DNA from: Chloroflexota bacterium
Lineage (GTDB): Bacteria; Chloroflexota; Anaerolineae; Aggregatilineales; Phototrophicaceae
Assembly: GCA_023430545.1 (NCBI GenBank)
Contig: JAEZAF010000007.1
Span: forward strand, 1 to 15,078
Length of the DNA stretch: 15,078 nt
Direction of reading: 5' to 3'
This document shows, piece after piece, positions 13,575-15,078 of the stretch (the stretch's first letter is position 1; every line of letters begins with the position of its first letter). A model generated the notes under the pieces. That model worked only from the letters and a program-made list of their open reading frames with translations, searched no databases and was not told the origin of the DNA. A program made the translations under genes and the position numbers.

Positions 13575-14792
13575 ATGTCCCTGCTTCAGATCACCACCGC
13601 TGTGATCGTCCTGCTGACCTATGCTGCCATCGCGGTCGGCAAGGTCCCGCTGCTGCGCATGAACCGCGCCACCATTGCCCTGTTCGGTGCGGTCGCACTG
13701 GTCGTCGTCGGCGCGATGACTGAGGAACAGGCGCTGCATGCCATCGATGTCGGCACCATTCTGCTGCTCGGTGCCATGATGGTCATCAACGTGCATCTGC
13801 GTCTGGCCGGATTCTTCCGCTTTGTCACCAGCCGCACCCTGAGATGGGCACGCACCCCGCGCATGCTGCTGGCCGTCGTCATCGGATCATCCGGCGTGCT
13901 CTCCGCCCTGTTTCTGAACGATCCCATCTGCCTGATGCTCACGCCGCTGATTGTGGATGTCACACGCCGCCTGAATCGCAATATCGAGCCGTATCTGATC
14001 GCGCTCGGCATCGCGTCCAATATCGGCTCGGTCGCCACCATCACCGGCAACCCGCAGAATCTGATCATCGGACAGGCCAGCGGCATCCCCTATCTGCGCT
14101 TCGCCGCCGTCCTGACACCCGTCGCGCTGATCGGTCTGGTCATCGCGTGGATTGTGATTGTCCTGCTCTATCCCGAGGAATTTCGCGGCACGCTGCCGGT
14201 GGTGGAGCTTCCCCCGCCGCGCCCCTACTCACCGCTGCTCAACCGCGTGCTGATCGTCACCTTCGTGCTGCTGATCGCATTTCTGGCTGGCATCCCGGTT
14301 GTGACCGCCGCCTGCACTGCTGCCGGTGTCCTGCTGATTTCGCGCCTGCGCCCGGAAAAGCTGCTGAAGCTCGACTGGGATCTGCTGGCCTTTTTCGCTG
14401 GACTGTTCGTCGTCACCGGCGCAATCGAAACCAGCGGCCTGAGTCGTCTGCTGTTCGATGCCACTGCGCCCGTGCTGCAAAGCGGCGTCCCGGCTTTTAC
14501 CGGCGTGGTCGCCGCCCTCAGCAACGTCGTCTCGAATGTCCCGGCGGTGCTGCTGCTTCGCCCGGAAATCGGATCGTTCCCCAATCCCGAACAAACGTGG
14601 CTGACCCTCGCGATGGCCTCGACCCTTGCCGGTAACCTGACCCTGCTCGGCAGCGCCGCCACCCTGATCGTCGCCGAAGTCGCCCGTCAGAACGGTGCCC
14701 GACTGAGCTTCATGCCGTTTCTGCGTGCTGGCATCCCCATCACACTGCTGACGTTACTGGTCGGCGTCCTGTGGATCATGTGGGTATTTTAA
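13575..14792 (+). CDS. ArsB/NhaD-type (ion transporter superfamily) permease
   Basis: 405 residues with about ten hydrophobic segments; an integral membrane transporter. Paired repeat motifs typical of the IT superfamily are visible. In the first half are ALFLNDPICLMLTPL (111-125) and ASNIGSVATITGNPQNLIIG (147-166). In the second half are LSNVVSNVPAVLLL (315-328) and STLAGNLTLLGSAATLIVAE (349-368). The N-x-P/N-P hairpin motifs form the substrate and ion sites. Relatives carry arsenite, Na+/H+ or dicarboxylates; no ars regulator or other specificity clue is adjacent, so the substrate is open. TAGGA lies about 8 bases before the ATG. Probably its own transcription unit, since a terminator separates it from the upstream gene. 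Confidence 0.8.
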   Translation: MSLLQITTAVIVLLTYAAIAVGKVPLLRMNRATIALFGAVALVVVGAMTEEQALHAIDVGTILLLGAMMVINVHLRLAGFFRFVTSRTLRWARTPRMLLAVVIGSSGVLSALFLNDPICLMLTPLIVDVTRRLNRNIEPYLIALGIASNIGSVATITGNPQNLIIGQASGIPYLRFAAVLTPVALIGLVIAWIVIVLLYPEEFRGTLPVVELPPPRPYSPLLNRVLIVTFVLLIAFLAGIPVVTAACTAAGVLLISRLRPEKLLKLDWDLLAFFAGLFVVTGAIETSGLSRLLFDATAPVLQSGVPAFTGVVAALSNVVSNVPAVLLLRPEIGSFPNPEQTWLTLAMASTLAGNLTLLGSAATLIVAEVARQNGARLSFMPFLRAGIPITLLTLLVGVLWIMWVF

Positions 14793-14988
14793 GGCTGCCC
14801 CAGGGGGATACGACAAGAAGACCATTCCTCGGATGCTGTGAGGGAAAGAGAGAAAACAGGTCTTCGCAAATCCATTCCCCTTCCCCCAGTCATTCCTTTT
14901 CACTCCATTCTGAGGGAATGGAAAGCATACGCTGCTGCGTACATGCGTAGTATGGCAAGCAGGTCAGCATGCCGGGATAGGGGTAAAG

Positions 14989-15078
14989 TCACGTCCCCGG
15001 AAACAGCGGCAGTTCAAACCCGAATGTGCTGCCTTTGTGTTCCACACTCTCGAAGATGATCTTCCCGCCGCTGCGTTC
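14989..15078 (-). CDS. Sensor histidine kinase, C-terminal fragment
   Basis: Reading leftward from the window edge, 29 codons end in TGA at 14989-14991. They encode ERSGGKIIFESV followed by EHKGSTFGFELPLFP, the last strands of a GHKL ATPase (HATPase_c) domain: GGxIxxES, then GxGSTFxFxLPL. The rest of the kinase lies beyond the right edge. It converges on the transporter gene. It may be a kinase-only or hybrid protein; this cannot be told from the fragment. Confidence 0.75.
   Translation of the reverse strand, partial: ERSGGKIIFESVEHKGSTFGFELPLFPGT

Noticed and set aside
14870..14960. Imperfect inverted repeats (CATTCC/GGAATG and CATACGC/GCGTaGTATG) as a terminator for the transporter
   Set aside because: Stems are interrupted or widely spaced and no T-run follows on either strand.
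14838..15059. Plus-strand open frame of 73 codons at the right edge
   Set aside because: No recognisable domain, low-complexity start, and it overlaps the histidine kinase frame on the other strand.

Overview
The window looks like ordinary chromosomal DNA from a free-living, moderately GC-rich bacterium. Secreted multi-PPC and DUF4397 proteins, frequent AAGGAG-type ribosome sites, an ECF41 sigma factor, and short palindromic repeats containing TGTAGGGAC fit Chloroflexota (Anaerolineae-like). That placement is inferred from gene style, not from a marker gene. I see no rRNA, tRNA, CRISPR array, transposase, phage gene or attachment site.

Layout. (1) 1-708 is the C-terminal part of a UDG-linked DNA repair/modification radical SAM protein. 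It runs tail to tail, with a 4-bp overlap, into a small TfoX/YjbR-like gene (705-1037, minus). (2) 1296-2231 is a stand-alone transglutaminase-like cysteine enzyme. It converges on an unrecognised, more AT-rich gene (2258-2896, minus) whose upstream end lies in REP/MITE-like palindromes (2882-3010). (3) Two secreted proteins are divergent around a 278-bp promoter region: a four-repeat PPC protein (3033-4598, minus) and a DUF4397 protein with acidic Thr/Glu/Ala-rich tails (4877-6082, plus). A long bidirectional terminator (6115-6156) follows the latter. (4) An ECF41 sigma factor with fused SnoaL-like domain (6185-7165, minus) lies just downstream of an FAD/NAD(P) oxidoreductase (7249-8529, minus). 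This is the known ECF41-oxidoreductase pairing, and upstream of the oxidoreductase there is a site resembling the ECF41 promoter consensus (8603-8629). (5) A small STAS-like gene (8800-9201) is followed by a four-copy 16-bp tandem repeat and a YhhN-family membrane protein (9386-10258). (6) Minus-strand genes follow: an isoprenylcysteine-methyltransferase-like membrane protein (10318-10824), then an overlapping SRPBCC/DUF1801 pair (11682 down to 10884) with a good promoter and a dyad next to it. (7) Plus-strand genes are a small DUF4177-like protein, an indoleamine 2,3-dioxygenase family enzyme (12278-13417) with a clear terminator, and an ArsB/NhaD-type transporter (13575-14792). (8) The right edge holds the last 29 codons of a sensor histidine kinase on the minus strand (14989-15078).

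How the genes work together. Two units are convincing: sigma factor plus oxidoreductase (probable autoregulated stress or redox unit), and SRPBCC plus DUF1801 (overlapping, one promoter). The two secreted proteins share a regulatory region but not clearly a pathway. The dioxygenase has no kynurenine-pathway neighbour. I found no convincing previously undescribed multi-gene system. The best leads are the sigma factor's likely own promoter, the bacterial IDO with altered pocket residues, and the 16-bp repeat array.
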